DNA of 64,000 nucleotides from NCBI RefSeq assembly GCF_001012825.1, contig NZ_LCZJ02000043.1, positions 109,556 to 173,555 of the forward strand, read 5' to 3'. Source of the stretch: Paenibacillus etheri (GTDB lineage: Bacteria; Bacillota; Bacilli; Paenibacillales; Paenibacillaceae). Shown here one piece after another: positions 63,985-64,000 of the stretch. Under the pieces are notes generated by a model. It saw only the letters and a list, made by a program, of their open reading frames with translations, had not been told where the DNA came from and searched no databases. Positions within the stretch are counted from its first letter, which is position 1, and every line of letters starts with the position of its first letter. The translations under genes were made by a program, and so were the position numbers.

Positions 63985-64000
63985 AAGGCTAAGGAAATGT

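Overview
The window looks like a chromosomal segment of a spore-forming, low-to-moderate-GC Gram-positive of the Paenibacillus type (inference). Support comes from S-layer homology repeats, a spore-coat type transglutaminase, an ald/PucR-regulator pair like B. subtilis ald/adeR, perfect CtsR and CcpA operators, a GbsR-type regulator, strong Shine-Dalgarno sites with frequent GTG/TTG starts, and many sugar ABC transporters. No rRNA, tRNA, CRISPR array, intact insertion sequence or prophage was found.

Layout. 67-7854 (minus): two permeases, a lipoprotein, a LacI regulator, a BadF-type sugar kinase, a GH4 6-phospho-glycosidase and a cytosolic NodB-type deacetylase, reading as an ABC-fed, PTS-free version of chitobiose (chb) catabolism. 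8216-12139: ATP-grasp enzyme, FolC-like Mur ligase, a membrane protein with double-psi-barrel-like repeats and an N-formylglutamate-amidohydrolase-like enzyme, perhaps an undescribed peptide or amide pathway. 12495-16842: a second sugar ABC operon with its own LacI regulator, sigma-A promoter and cre site. 16892-19393: ArsR-like gene, membrane-protein remnant, uridine kinase, threonine aldolase. 19367-24386 (minus): exopolysaccharide genes (two GT2 enzymes, a pyruvyl-transferase family protein, a Wzx-like flippase). 24596-29945: carbamoylase pseudogene, ald, adeR-like gene, tgl and a truncated remnant. 30108-33848: giant SLH-anchored phosphoesterase. 33961-35709 (minus): hflX with a macrolide-resistance-type attenuator leader. 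35823-41381: unknown protein and a SNF2 helicase/SWIM pair. 41670-46808: CtsR-controlled heat-shock group (hsp20, J-domain protein, clpB). 46897-48537: two-domain glycosyltransferase. 48872-54793: complete oligopeptide ABC transporter. 54883-63984: TetR regulator facing a membrane protein, a Ugp-like ABC transporter with HAD, SMR and metallophosphoesterase genes, a GbsR regulator and a membrane-anchored deacetylase.

Strongest hunt results: (1) the hflX leader encodes a 12-residue peptide with an Arg-Val-Arg motif at residues 6-8, followed by mutually exclusive terminator and long-range antiterminator pairings; (2) a two-hairpin repeat family with three copies, all in divergent intergenic regions and with paired substitutions in the stems; (3) a 51-bp tandem array ahead of clpB whose hairpin arms covary; (4) the PTS-free chb-like operon with two LacI operators 72 bp apart; (5) the ATP-grasp/Mur-ligase/FGase-like/double-psi-barrel gene group.
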